From contig JBBSUT010000089.1 of the NCBI GenBank assembly GCA_038234155.1, forward strand, positions 1-10,084: a stretch of 10,084 nucleotides of DNA, in the 5' to 3' direction. Within the stretch, counting starts at the first letter, position 1; each line of letters begins with the position of its first letter. This DNA comes from Novosphingopyxis sp038234155 (GTDB taxonomy: Bacteria > Pseudomonadota > Alphaproteobacteria > Sphingomonadales > Sphingomonadaceae). Both the position numbers and the translations under genes were made by a program. The notes beneath the pieces are model-generated. The model saw only the letters and a program-made list of their open reading frames with translations, had not been told where the DNA came from and did not search any database. Positions 1 to 6,470 of the stretch are shown one piece after another.

Positions 1-465
1 ATGCGCTTCCTCGATGCCGCGGGCGTGCTGGAACGCAAGGTGCGCAACAACCCGAACAAGGCCAAGCCGGGCGAAAAGGCCACCGAGCGCGCCGAGGAGC
101 GCGACGCCAAGGCCGCCGCTGCCAAGGAAGCCGCAGAAGAAGCGAAGAACGCGCCAGCCGAAGAAGCACCAGCCGAAGAAGCACCGGCTGCAGAGGCACC
201 AGCCGCGGAAGCGCCAGCTGCCGAAGAAGCACCCGCTGCCGAAGCACCCGCTGCTGAAGCGCCTGCTGCGGACGCGCCTGCCGAGGCCGAACCGGCTGCT
301 CCGGCTCCCGCAGAGGAAGCGACCGCAGAGGAAGCAACCGCCGAGAACGTGGTTGCAGAAAAGTTGGAAGAGGCCACCACTGCCCCGGCTACCGAGACTG
401 GCGCTACCGAAGCTCCGGCTCCTGAAGCTGCAGATGCCGCTTCCGACGAAAAGAGCGAAGGCTGA
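1..465 (+). CDS. rpsP: 30S ribosomal protein S16, 3' part with long acidic C-terminal tail
   Basis: This is the 3' part of the gene for S16, a primary-binding protein of the 30S subunit. The frame is open from the first base, and its first ATG is probably an internal codon because the S16 beta-sheet core is missing upstream. Visible residues 1-30 (beginning RFLDAAGV, then NNPNKAKPGEKA) match the end of the S16 domain as seen in sphingomonads. From about residue 35 the protein becomes Ala/Glu-rich, and from 51 to 116 it is a run of APAEE or APAAE pentapeptides, followed by more Ala/Pro/Glu/Thr to the end. S16 in most bacteria is only about 80-90 residues, so this tail alone exceeds the usual protein. 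It is strongly acidic, unlike the basic ribosomal core. The gene is followed by rimM, trmD and rplS, the standard order. Identification rests on the short core remnant plus gene order, which together are convincing. Confidence 0.9.
   Translation: MRFLDAAGVLERKVRNNPNKAKPGEKATERAEERDAKAAAAKEAAEEAKNAPAEEAPAEEAPAAEAPAAEAPAAEEAPAAEAPAAEAPAADAPAEAEPAAPAPAEEATAEEATAENVVAEKLEEATTAPATETGATEAPAPEAADAASDEKSEG
151..288 (+). repeat. In-frame 15-bp repeats coding APAEE/APAAE in the S16 tail
   Basis: About nine units of five codons follow one another, beginning gcgccagccgaagaa at 151 and gcaccagccgaagaa at 166. Units start at 151, 166, 181, 196, 211, 229, 244, 259 and 274. The one at 211 is 18 bp long because it has an extra GAA codon. 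The peptide pattern (Ala-Pro-Ala-Glu/Ala-Glu) is kept while the alanine and proline codons vary freely. This suggests an old array held by selection on composition rather than a recent expansion. Confidence 0.85.
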
Positions 466-473
466 TGTTTAGC

Positions 474-497
474 GCCCCTCCCGGCTGCGGGAGGGGC
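474..497 (+). terminator. Perfect hairpin just after rpsP, no T-tract (possible attenuator or 3'-end protector)
   Basis: A perfect 10-bp inverted repeat pairs gcccctcccg (474-483) with cgggaggggc (488-497) around a four-base gctg loop. It begins nine bases after the rpsP stop codon. No run of T follows, so it is not a textbook intrinsic terminator. It could reduce read-through into rimM or stabilise the 3' end of an rpsP-containing mRNA. The structure is seen directly; the role is inferred. Confidence 0.6.
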
Positions 498-573
498 CGC
501 AGGTGGGCGCGCGGAGTGGCGCGTCATGCGTCCTCGCGCCCACTCCCATCGCTATGCCCATGCCGATCTCTAT

Positions 574-609
574 TCCCGGGCGCATCCCTGATCTCTCCGG
601 CGTGCGGGA
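574..609 (+). promoter_or_regulatory. Hairpin that may hide the rimM ribosome-binding site
   Basis: Bases 574-583 (tcccgggcgc) can pair with 600-609 (gcgtgcggga), with one G-G mismatch and one G-U pair, leaving a 16-base loop. The right arm overlaps the GGGAG at 606-610 that is the best Shine-Dalgarno match for the TTG start of rimM at 617. In E. coli the rimM and trmD cistrons of this operon are translated far less than the ribosomal protein cistrons. A structure over the start would fit that pattern, but its formation here is only predicted by eye. The 151 bases from 466 to 616 otherwise hold only the first hairpin and an in-frame upstream extension of rimM. Confidence 0.35.
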
Positions 610-616
610 GCGGGTT

Positions 617-1108
617 TTGACCGCTGCCCCCGACAAGCCGGTAACGCTCGCCGTCATCATCGGCGCGCACGGGATCGCGGGCGAATTGCGGCTGAAGCTG
701 TTCACCGGCGATCTGGCGAGCCTGAAGCGCCACAAGAACTTCAACGAGGGCACGCTGACGCTGGCTTCGATCCGCGCCAACAAGGACGGGGCGATCGCGC
801 GCATCGCCGAGGTGACCGACCGCAACGGCGCCGAAGCGCTGCGCGGCACCGAACTGACCGTCCCGCGATCCGCGCTGCCCGCGCTGGACGAGGGCGAATA
901 TTATCATGTCGACCTGCTCGGCCGATCCTGCGTCACGCCGGACGGCAAGGCTATCGGCACGGTGCTGGCGGTGCATGACTATGGCGCCGGCGACCTCATC
1001 GAGATCGACCTGATCGCGGGCAAGACGTTGATGGTCCCCGTTGCGGAAACGCACGATGCGGGTGCCAATCTCGAAATTTTCGAGCATTGGCTGCCCGAGC
1101 AGGATTGA
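617..1108 (+). CDS. rimM: Ribosome maturation factor RimM
   Basis: RimM is a cytoplasmic assembly factor that binds S19 in the 30S head and helps 16S rRNA processing. From the TTG at 617 the protein has 163 residues, a normal family length. The N-terminal RimM domain opens with the typical GAHGIAGELRLKLF segment (residues 16-29). A PRC-barrel domain starts near residue 94 with EYYHVDLLG and contains the family pattern HDYGAGDLIEI. I chose TTG because it has a GGGAG sequence six bases upstream and gives an N-terminus close to homologues. The frame stays open to a GTG at 503, with ATGs at 554 and 560 and a GTG at 602, but none of these has a convincing Shine-Dalgarno sequence. A longer start at 554 or 560 cannot be excluded. 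The gene ends ten bases before trmD. Confidence 0.9.
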   Translation: MTAAPDKPVTLAVIIGAHGIAGELRLKLFTGDLASLKRHKNFNEGTLTLASIRANKDGAIARIAEVTDRNGAEALRGTELTVPRSALPALDEGEYYHVDLLGRSCVTPDGKAIGTVLAVHDYGAGDLIEIDLIAGKTLMVPVAETHDAGANLEIFEHWLPEQD

Positions 1109-1118
1109 CGACCCGTCC

Positions 1119-1859
1119 ATGACCTTTGCCGCGCAAATCCTGACGCTTTATCCCGAGATGTTTCCGGGGCCGCTCGGCATCAGCCTGGCGGGCCGGGCGC
1201 TGAGCGAAGGGCGCTGGACCTGCCATCCGGTCCAGATCCGCGATTTTGCCGAGGACAAGCACAAGTCGGTCGATGATACGCCAGCTGGCGGCGGGGCGGG
1301 CATGGTGCTGCGCGCCGATGTGCTGGCACGCGCGGTCGATCATGCGCTGGCACGCGCGCCCGGCGCGCCGGTGATCGCGATGACGCCGCGCGGCGCTCCG
1401 CTCACGCAGAAACGCGTGCGTGAGATCGCGGCAGGCCCGGGCCTCTCGATCCTGTGCGGCCGGTTCGAGGGGTTCGACGAGCGCCTGTTCGAAGCCCGCC
1501 CGATCGAGGAAATATCGATCGGCGACTATGTGCTTTCGGGCGGCGAAATCGGGGCATTCGCGCTACTGGATGCTTGCATCAGGCTGCTGCCCGGCGTAAT
1601 GGGCGCGGCTTCGAGTGGTGAGGAGGAGTCTTTCGAGGACGGCCTTCTTGAATACCCACATTATACCCGGCCTCAACATTGGGAAGGGCGCACGATCCCT
1701 GAAGTGCTGCGATCGGGGGATCATGCAAAGATCGCGGCCTGGCGGAAACGGCAGGCGGAAACGATCACACGGTCACGGCGGCCGGATCTTTGGGAGCGCC
1801 AACGGGGCGGTCCGGGTCCTTCGCCCTCTGGCGCGCGGCGCGAAACGAAAGAGGATTGA
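1119..1859 (+). CDS. trmD: tRNA (guanine-37-N1)-methyltransferase TrmD
   Basis: TrmD uses S-adenosylmethionine to methylate G37 next to the anticodon, preventing +1 frameshifts. It is a homodimeric SPOUT enzyme with a trefoil knot. The 246-residue protein carries the family landmarks: GGGAGM (57-62), CGRFEG (113-118), SIGDYVLSGGE (133-143) and LLEYPHYTRP. Arg155 corresponds to the catalytic Arg154 of the Haemophilus enzyme. The residue matching catalytic Asp169 appears to be Glu170 (EEESF) in an alignment made from memory. The ATG at 1119 gives the standard N-terminus (MTFAAQILTLYPEMF). No good Shine-Dalgarno sequence precedes it: the nearest AGGA (1101-1104) lies 14 bases upstream, inside the end of rimM, so translation may be coupled or deliberately weak. 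The C-terminal 20 residues are Gly/Pro/Arg-rich and appear lineage-specific. Confidence 0.96.
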   Translation: MTFAAQILTLYPEMFPGPLGISLAGRALSEGRWTCHPVQIRDFAEDKHKSVDDTPAGGGAGMVLRADVLARAVDHALARAPGAPVIAMTPRGAPLTQKRVREIAAGPGLSILCGRFEGFDERLFEARPIEEISIGDYVLSGGEIGAFALLDACIRLLPGVMGAASSGEEESFEDGLLEYPHYTRPQHWEGRTIPEVLRSGDHAKIAAWRKRQAETITRSRRPDLWERQRGGPGPSPSGARRETKED

Positions 1860-1863
1860 TGCC

Positions 1864-2322
1864 ATGAACATCATTCAGATACTTGAGGCCGAAGCCATTG
1901 CGGCGCTCGGCAAGGATATTCCGGATTTCCGTGCGGGCGATACGCTGCGCGTCGGCGTGAAGGTGGTGGAGGGCGAGCGCAGCCGCGTTCAGAACTTCGA
2001 AGGCATGTGCATCGCGCGTTCGAACCGCGGCATGGGCTCCAACTTCACCGTCCGCAAAATGAGTTTTGGCGAAGGCGTCGAGCGCGTATTTCCGCTCTAC
2101 TCGCCCAATCTCGATTCGATCGAGGTCGTGCGCCGCGGCGTCGTACGCCGTGCCAAGCTATATTATCTGCGCGGTCTGACCGGCAAGCGCGCGCGCATCG
2201 CGGAACGCCGCGATCCGCGTGGTGCCAAGAAGGACGCGGGCCAAAAGGACGCAGCCCAGAAGGACGCAGCACAGAAGGACGCGGGCAAGAAAGCTCCCGC
2301 AAAGAAGGCTGACAAGGAATAG
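1864..2322 (+). CDS. rplS: 50S ribosomal protein L19 with lysine-rich C-terminal extension
   Basis: L19 lies at the 30S-50S interface of the large subunit. The 152-residue product has a complete L19 core (about 1-118), including FRAGDTLRVGVKVVEGERSR, RSNRGMGSNFTVRKMSFGEGVERVF, SPNLDSIEVVRRG and KLYYLRGLTGKRARI; these are listed as separate motifs in order. Bacterial L19 is usually about 115-125 residues, so the last 30 or so residues are an extension of KDAxQ repeats ending in Lys/Ala/Pro. The ATG at 1864 has a clear AGGA eight bases upstream (1852-1855), just before the trmD stop codon. The five-base gap to trmD and the terminator downstream mark it as the last gene of the operon. The stronger ribosome-binding site compared with rimM and trmD fits higher output of the ribosomal proteins. 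Confidence 0.97.
   Translation: MNIIQILEAEAIAALGKDIPDFRAGDTLRVGVKVVEGERSRVQNFEGMCIARSNRGMGSNFTVRKMSFGEGVERVFPLYSPNLDSIEVVRRGVVRRAKLYYLRGLTGKRARIAERRDPRGAKKDAGQKDAAQKDAAQKDAGKKAPAKKADKE
2230..2289 (+). repeat. Four in-frame 15-bp repeats (KDAxQ/K) in the L19 tail
   Basis: Four consecutive five-codon units read aaggacgcgggccaa, aaggacgcagcccag, aaggacgcagcacag and aaggacgcgggcaag, starting at 2230, 2245, 2260 and 2275. They encode KDAGQ, KDAAQ, KDAAQ and KDAGK. The two middle units differ by one base, so this array is younger or more homogenised than the one in rpsP. Confidence 0.9.
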
Positions 2323-2364
2323 CTTTCGTGATCGCTTGCGCCCACCGGCGTTGGCGTTAGCATG

Positions 2365-2400
2365 AAGGGCGTGCGGAGCGATCCGCGCGCCCTTTTCTTT
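2365..2400 (+). terminator. Rho-independent terminator of the rpsP-rimM-trmD-rplS operon
   Basis: A 13-bp stem pairs aagggcgtgcgga (2365-2377) with tccgcgcgccctt (2382-2394), with a single G-U pair. The loop is gcga, a GNRA tetraloop, and the tract ttttcttt (2393-2400) follows. It lies 42 bases after the rplS stop codon and is the clearest intrinsic terminator in the window. It overlaps an ATG at 2362 that is in frame with the next gene, which is one reason to reject that ATG as the peptidase start. Confidence 0.92.
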
Positions 2401-2433
2401 GCCCGCGTGCTGGGCGCAATTCCGGGAATCCAG

Positions 2434-4743
2434 ATGAAACGTCCTGCCGTCGCAGCCCTTGCGCTTGCCGCCGCCGCCATTGCCGTTCCCGCTTTTGCCC
2501 AGGAGCAGACCGATCCGATGCCGCCAGCCATATCCGACCAGCAGCCACTCACGCTGGAAAGCATCTTCGGCAGTCCGTCGCTGAACGGCCCCGGTCCGCG
2601 CGGGCTGCAGCTGGCGCCCGATGGCTCGATGGTGACGCTGCTGAAAAGCCGCGTGGACGACAAGGATCGCTATGATCTGTGGGCGATGGACCTCGACACC
2701 GGCGAGCAACGCATGCTGGTCGACAGCGAAAAGGTCGGTACCGGCGCGGCGCTGAGCGAAGCGGAGAAGATGCAGCGCGAACGCGCACGGATCGGCGGGC
2801 TCAAGGGCATCGTATCCTATGAATGGTCGCCCGATGCGCAGTCGATCCTGGTGCCGCTCGACGGCGACCTGTATCTCGCCGATCGCAGCGGAAACGTGCG
2901 CCGCCTGACCGAAACCGAGGAAGGCGAGCTCAACCCTACGCTGAGTCCGGCGGGCGGTTATCTGAGCTTCGTGCGCGATGGCCGGTTGATGGTGCAGCCG
3001 ATGGCCGGGAGCGACGCGGCGGCGATCACGCCGGACGAGGCCGGATCGGGCAAGCCGGGAGACGTCGAATGGGGCGTTGCCGAATTCGTGGCGCAGGAAG
3101 AAATGGACCGCGATACCGGCCAGTGGTGGGCGCCGGATGACAGCCGCATCGCGGTGGCACGCGTCGACAATCGTCCCGTCGGTATCGTCACCCGCGCGGC
3201 GATCGGCGCGGAGGGGACGCAGGTCTATGATCAGCGCTATCCCGCCGCCGGCACGCCCAACGCCATCGTCGATCTCTATGTGATGAAGCCCGATGGCAGC
3301 GAACGGGTGCAGGTCGATCTCGGTCAGGATGACGACATTTATCTGGCGCGCGTCAACTGGTCTCCGGACGGCAAGACGCTCTATGTGCAGCGCCAGAACC
3401 GCGCGCAGACCAAGATCGATCTCATGCAGGTCGATCCGGCCACCGGCGCGTCCAGAACGCTGTTCTCCGAAGAGCAGCCGCGCTTTACCAACCTGTCGCG
3501 CAATTTCCGCCCGCTGAAGGATGGCAGCCTGCTATGGTCGTCCGAGCGCAGCGGGTTCAACCATCTCTACCGCTGGAAAGATGGCGACTGGACCCAGCTG
3601 ACCAGCGGCGACTGGGTGGTCGGTTCGGTCATGGGTGTGGACGAGGAGCGGGGTCTGGTCTGGTTTACCGGGAACCGCGAGACCCCGCTGGAAAATCATG
3701 TCTATCGCACGTCCCTGGAAGGCACGTCCCTGGAAGGCAAGGGGCTGGACGGCCATGGGCTCAACGGCGGCGGCAAGCCCGAACGGCTGACCGAGGCCGG
3801 CTGGTGGAACGGCGCGACCATGGACGGCAAGGCCCGCGCCATGCTGGTGACGCGCTCCAACCCCAGCCAGCCGCCGCAAACCTATCTGGCCAACGCGGAC
3901 GGCAAGCGGACCTACTGGATTTCGCAGAACGCGCTGGATGCGACCCATCCCTATGCGCCCTATCTCGCCAGCCACCGCGCGCCCGAATTCGGCACTTTGC
4001 AAGCGGCCGACGGCAGCACGCTGCATTACAAGATGATCAGCCCCGATCGCGAGCCGGGCAAGAAATACCCCGTATTCGTGCAGCAATATAACGGGCCCGG
4101 CGCGGGGCGGCAGGTCACGCGGGCGTGGGGTGGCGCGCTGCAGCAATATCTGGTCGACCGGGGCTATATCGTGTTTTCGATCGACGGCCGCGGCTCGCCC
4201 GATCGCGGCAATGCGTTCGAGGACCAGCTCTACAAGGCGATGGGCACGGTCGAGGTCGAGGACCAGATCGCAGGCGCGACCTGGCTGAAAAGCCAACCCT
4301 ATGTCGATCCTGCGCGGGTCGGCATCTACGGCTGGTCTTACGGCGGCTATATGACGCTGAAACTGCTCGAGGCGGCACCGGGCTTTTATGCCGCAGGCGT
4401 TTCGGGCGCGCCGGTGACCAGATGGGGGCTCTACGACACCCATTATACCGAACGCTATATGGGTATGCCGAGCGAGGGCGAAAACTACGCACGCGCCGAT
4501 GCGCTGGGCAATTCGGACAGGATCACCGATCCGCTGCTGCTGCTCCACGGCATGGCGGACGACAATGTGGTGTTCGAAAATTCGACGGCGTTCATCGCCA
4601 GGATGCAGGCCAATGGCCAACCCTTCGAGATGCAGCTCTACCCCGGGCAAACCCACAGCGTCGGCGGGCCAAAGATCAGCGTGCAGCTGTGGACGACGAT
4701 ATTGAACTTCTTCGACCGCGAGGTGAAGGGGGATGATGAGTAG
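2434..4743 (+). CDS. Exported S9-family dipeptidyl-peptidase (DPP IV-like)
   Basis: This serine peptidase would remove dipeptides, typically X-Pro or X-Ala, from peptide N-termini in the periplasm. The 769-residue protein begins with a signal peptide (MKRPAVAALALAAAAIAVPAFA, probable cleavage after residue 22), listed as one 22-residue span at positions 1-22. A beta-propeller domain covers roughly 60-500. It contains a QEEM pair (Glu222-Glu223) that matches the double-glutamate motif gripping the substrate amino terminus in DPP IV. The C-terminal alpha/beta-hydrolase domain has the triad Ser635 (GWSYGG), Asp709 (HGMADDN) and His741 (QTHS), with spacing close to human 630/708/740. The start at 2434 has GGGAA five bases upstream. 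The frame runs back to 2362, but that would put the start inside the terminator and before the signal peptide. A weak TTGCGC/TAGCAT promoter candidate (2336-2363) overlaps that terminator. The enzyme looks intact. Confidence 0.93.
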   Translation: MKRPAVAALALAAAAIAVPAFAQEQTDPMPPAISDQQPLTLESIFGSPSLNGPGPRGLQLAPDGSMVTLLKSRVDDKDRYDLWAMDLDTGEQRMLVDSEKVGTGAALSEAEKMQRERARIGGLKGIVSYEWSPDAQSILVPLDGDLYLADRSGNVRRLTETEEGELNPTLSPAGGYLSFVRDGRLMVQPMAGSDAAAITPDEAGSGKPGDVEWGVAEFVAQEEMDRDTGQWWAPDDSRIAVARVDNRPVGIVTRAAIGAEGTQVYDQRYPAAGTPNAIVDLYVMKPDGSERVQVDLGQDDDIYLARVNWSPDGKTLYVQRQNRAQTKIDLMQVDPATGASRTLFSEEQPRFTNLSRNFRPLKDGSLLWSSERSGFNHLYRWKDGDWTQLTSGDWVVGSVMGVDEERGLVWFTGNRETPLENHVYRTSLEGTSLEGKGLDGHGLNGGGKPERLTEAGWWNGATMDGKARAMLVTRSNPSQPPQTYLANADGKRTYWISQNALDATHPYAPYLASHRAPEFGTLQAADGSTLHYKMISPDREPGKKYPVFVQQYNGPGAGRQVTRAWGGALQQYLVDRGYIVFSIDGRGSPDRGNAFEDQLYKAMGTVEVEDQIAGATWLKSQPYVDPARVGIYGWSYGGYMTLKLLEAAPGFYAAGVSGAPVTRWGLYDTHYTERYMGMPSEGENYARADALGNSDRITDPLLLLHGMADDNVVFENSTAFIARMQANGQPFEMQLYPGQTHSVGGPKISVQLWTTILNFFDREVKGDDE
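3709..3768 (+). repeat. Four 15-bp repeats (xxLxG) inside the peptidase propeller
   Basis: The unit acgtccctggaaggc occurs twice without any difference (3709-3723 and 3724-3738). Two diverged copies follow: aaggggctggacggc (3739) and catgggctcaacggc (3754). Together they encode TSLEG, TSLEG, KGLDG and HGLNG, residues 426-445 of the mature-frame numbering from the start codon. The perfect pair suggests a recent duplication, probably in a surface loop between propeller blades. Confidence 0.85.
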
Positions 4744-4806
4744 CCAAGCCCGTCGTTATACCTGCCGCGCCCATCCGGCTTAACGCGTTCATGATCGAAC
4801 CCGTCC

Positions 4807-5301
4807 ATGGCTGACCGCAAATCTGCAAAGCTGACGCTCGCCGGGTCCTGTTCGCTGGGCGTGGGCGGCATGATCGGCGGCGGGATATTCTCCACCCTGG
4901 GCGTCGTCATTGCCGTGGCGGGACAGTGGGCGTGGGCGAGCTTCCTGATCGGCGGGCTGATCGCGCTGGCGACGGGGCACAGCATGGCCGCGCTCACCGT
5001 CAGTTCGGACAAATCGGGCGGCATCTATCGTTATCTGCGCGATCTGGGCTGGGACCGGATCGCGCGCGTTTCCGCCTGGGTGCTGATCCTGGGTTATACG
5101 CTCACCGTCGCGGTCTACGCCTATACGTTCGGCTCCTATCTTGCCAACGCAGTGGGCGGCCCGGCGTGGATGGCGCAGGCGATGGCGGCCGCGGCGATCC
5201 TGCTGCTCGCGGCGGTGAATGTGCGCAGCGTGGGGCAGGCGGCGGGGATCGAGATTGCGATCGTCTGGGGCAAGCTGATCATTCTGGCCGGCGCGATCTG
5301 A
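4807..5301 (+). pseudogene. Amino-acid permease of the APC family, 3'-truncated
   Basis: The 164-codon frame is the N-terminal third of an inner-membrane amino-acid transporter. Residues 17-32 carry the APC signature LGVGGMIGGGIFSTLG in the first membrane segment. Further hydrophobic segments lie at about 42-63, 87-112 and 118-140, and a fifth begins near 146. The frame stops with TGA in that fifth segment. APC permeases normally have about 12 segments and 430-500 residues, so roughly 270 or more are missing. No continuation appears in any + frame of the 105 bases before asd, so the loss looks like a deletion rather than a point mutation or frameshift. The ATG at 4807 has no clear Shine-Dalgarno sequence, and 63 bases separate it from the peptidase. 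It is probably a gene remnant; a functional short protein is unlikely but possible. Confidence 0.75.
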
Positions 5302-5406
5302 GCGCTACCACGATGGTCCGTTTCGCTTGCGATGCTGCGCCGCACCCTTATTTGTGGCATGAGCCTTGGCCAGCAGGCCGCCACCCAAGATACGGGAAAC
5401 AAGCAT

Positions 5407-6432
5407 ATGGGTTATAAAGTCGTCGTCGTCGGCGCGACCGGCAATGTCGGGCGCGAGATGATGAACATCCTCGCCGAACGCGAATTTCCGATCGACGAGA
5501 TCGCCGCCGTCGCCAGCAGCCGCTCGGTCGGCACCGAGGTCGAATTCGGTGAGACGAGCAAGATGCTCAAGGTGAAAAACATCGAGCATTTCGATTTCGC
5601 CGGCTGGGACATCGCGCTGTTTTCAGCCGGCTCCGGCGCATCCAAGCAATATGCGCCCAAGGCTGCGGCGGCGGGCTGCGTGGTGATCGACAACAGCTCG
5701 CTCTACCGCATGGACCCGGACGTGCCGCTGATCGTGCCGGAAGTGAACCCGGAAGCGATCGACGGCTATAAGAAGCGGGGCATCATCGCCAATCCAAACT
5801 GCTCGACGGCGCAGCTGGTGGTGGCGCTGAAGCCGCTGCACGATGTGGCGCGGATCAAGCGCGTCGTCGTCTCGACCTACCAGTCGGTGTCCGGCGCGGG
5901 CAAGGCGGGCATGGATGAGCTGTTCGAGCAGACCCGCGCGATTTTCGTCAATGACGAGAAGAGCGTGAACGTGTTCACCAAGCAGATCGCATTCAACGTC
6001 ATTCCCCATATCGACGAGTTCCTCGAGGACGGATCGACCAAGGAGGAATGGAAGATGATGGCCGAGACCAAGAAAATCCTCGATCCCAAGATCAAGCTCA
6101 GCGCCACCTGCGTGCGCGTGCCGGTGTTCGTCGGCCATAGCGAAGCGGTGAATATCGAGTTCGAGAGCGAACTGACCGCCGAACAGGCCAAGACCATCCT
6201 GCGCGAGGCACCGGGCTGCATGCTGATCGACAAGCATGAGGACGGCGGATACGTCACGCCGGTGGAATGCGTTGGCGACGGCGCGACTTATATCAGCCGC
6301 GTGCGCGATGATCCGACGGTGGATAACGGCATCACGCTGTGGTGCGTGTCGGACAATCTGCGCAAGGGTGCCGCGCTCAATGCGGTGCAGATCGCGGAAC
6401 TTCTGGGGCGCGAGCACCTGAAAAAGGCATGA
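5407..6432 (+). CDS. asd: Aspartate-semialdehyde dehydrogenase
   Basis: This cytoplasmic enzyme reduces aspartyl phosphate to aspartate semialdehyde with NADPH, the branch-point step for lysine/diaminopimelate, threonine and methionine. The 341-residue protein has the dinucleotide-binding loop GATGNVG (9-15), the catalytic Cys132 in NPNCSTAQ, Arg237 for substrate binding and the catalytic His244 in VPVFVGHSEAV. Length and motifs fit the complete bacterial family. The ATG at 5407 has GGGAA eight bases upstream and gives the usual MGYKVVVVGATG start. The frame extends back to 5332, but that extra stretch has no family similarity. The 105-base gap after the broken permease should hold the promoter; a weak candidate is TTGCGA (5325-5330) with TATTTG (5347-5352) 16 bases on. 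Diaminopimelate synthesis makes the gene probably essential. Confidence 0.97.
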   Translation: MGYKVVVVGATGNVGREMMNILAEREFPIDEIAAVASSRSVGTEVEFGETSKMLKVKNIEHFDFAGWDIALFSAGSGASKQYAPKAAAAGCVVIDNSSLYRMDPDVPLIVPEVNPEAIDGYKKRGIIANPNCSTAQLVVALKPLHDVARIKRVVVSTYQSVSGAGKAGMDELFEQTRAIFVNDEKSVNVFTKQIAFNVIPHIDEFLEDGSTKEEWKMMAETKKILDPKIKLSATCVRVPVFVGHSEAVNIEFESELTAEQAKTILREAPGCMLIDKHEDGGYVTPVECVGDGATYISRVRDDPTVDNGITLWCVSDNLRKGAALNAVQIAELLGREHLKKA

Positions 6433-6470
6433 GCGCAAGCCTGCGCTCGTCAGCAAGAGAGGAAGCGGCA

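Noticed and set aside
151..288. Repeats in rpsP considered as a CRISPR-like or mobile repeat array
   Set aside because: The units are contiguous codon repeats in one open frame, with no spacers, inverted ends or target duplications.
2362..2433. Extension of the peptidase to an ATG at 2362
   Set aside because: The ATG sits at the base of the intrinsic terminator and the extra 24 residues precede a normal signal peptide.
3532..4656. Long minus-strand open frame of 374 codons opposite the peptidase
   Set aside because: It is a shadow of high-GC coding sequence: the + strand has a complete S9 peptidase with its triad, and the minus product is Arg/His/Ala-rich with no recognisable domain.
1111..4809. 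Shared 11-mer acccgtccatg at the starts of trmD and the permease remnant
   Set aside because: It contains no Shine-Dalgarno sequence, and one shared 11-mer in GC-rich DNA is easily chance.
6339..6470. Upstream extension of the lipoprotein gene into asd
   Set aside because: The lipobox signal peptide starts at the ATG at 6471 with a good ribosome-binding site; longer versions would bury it.
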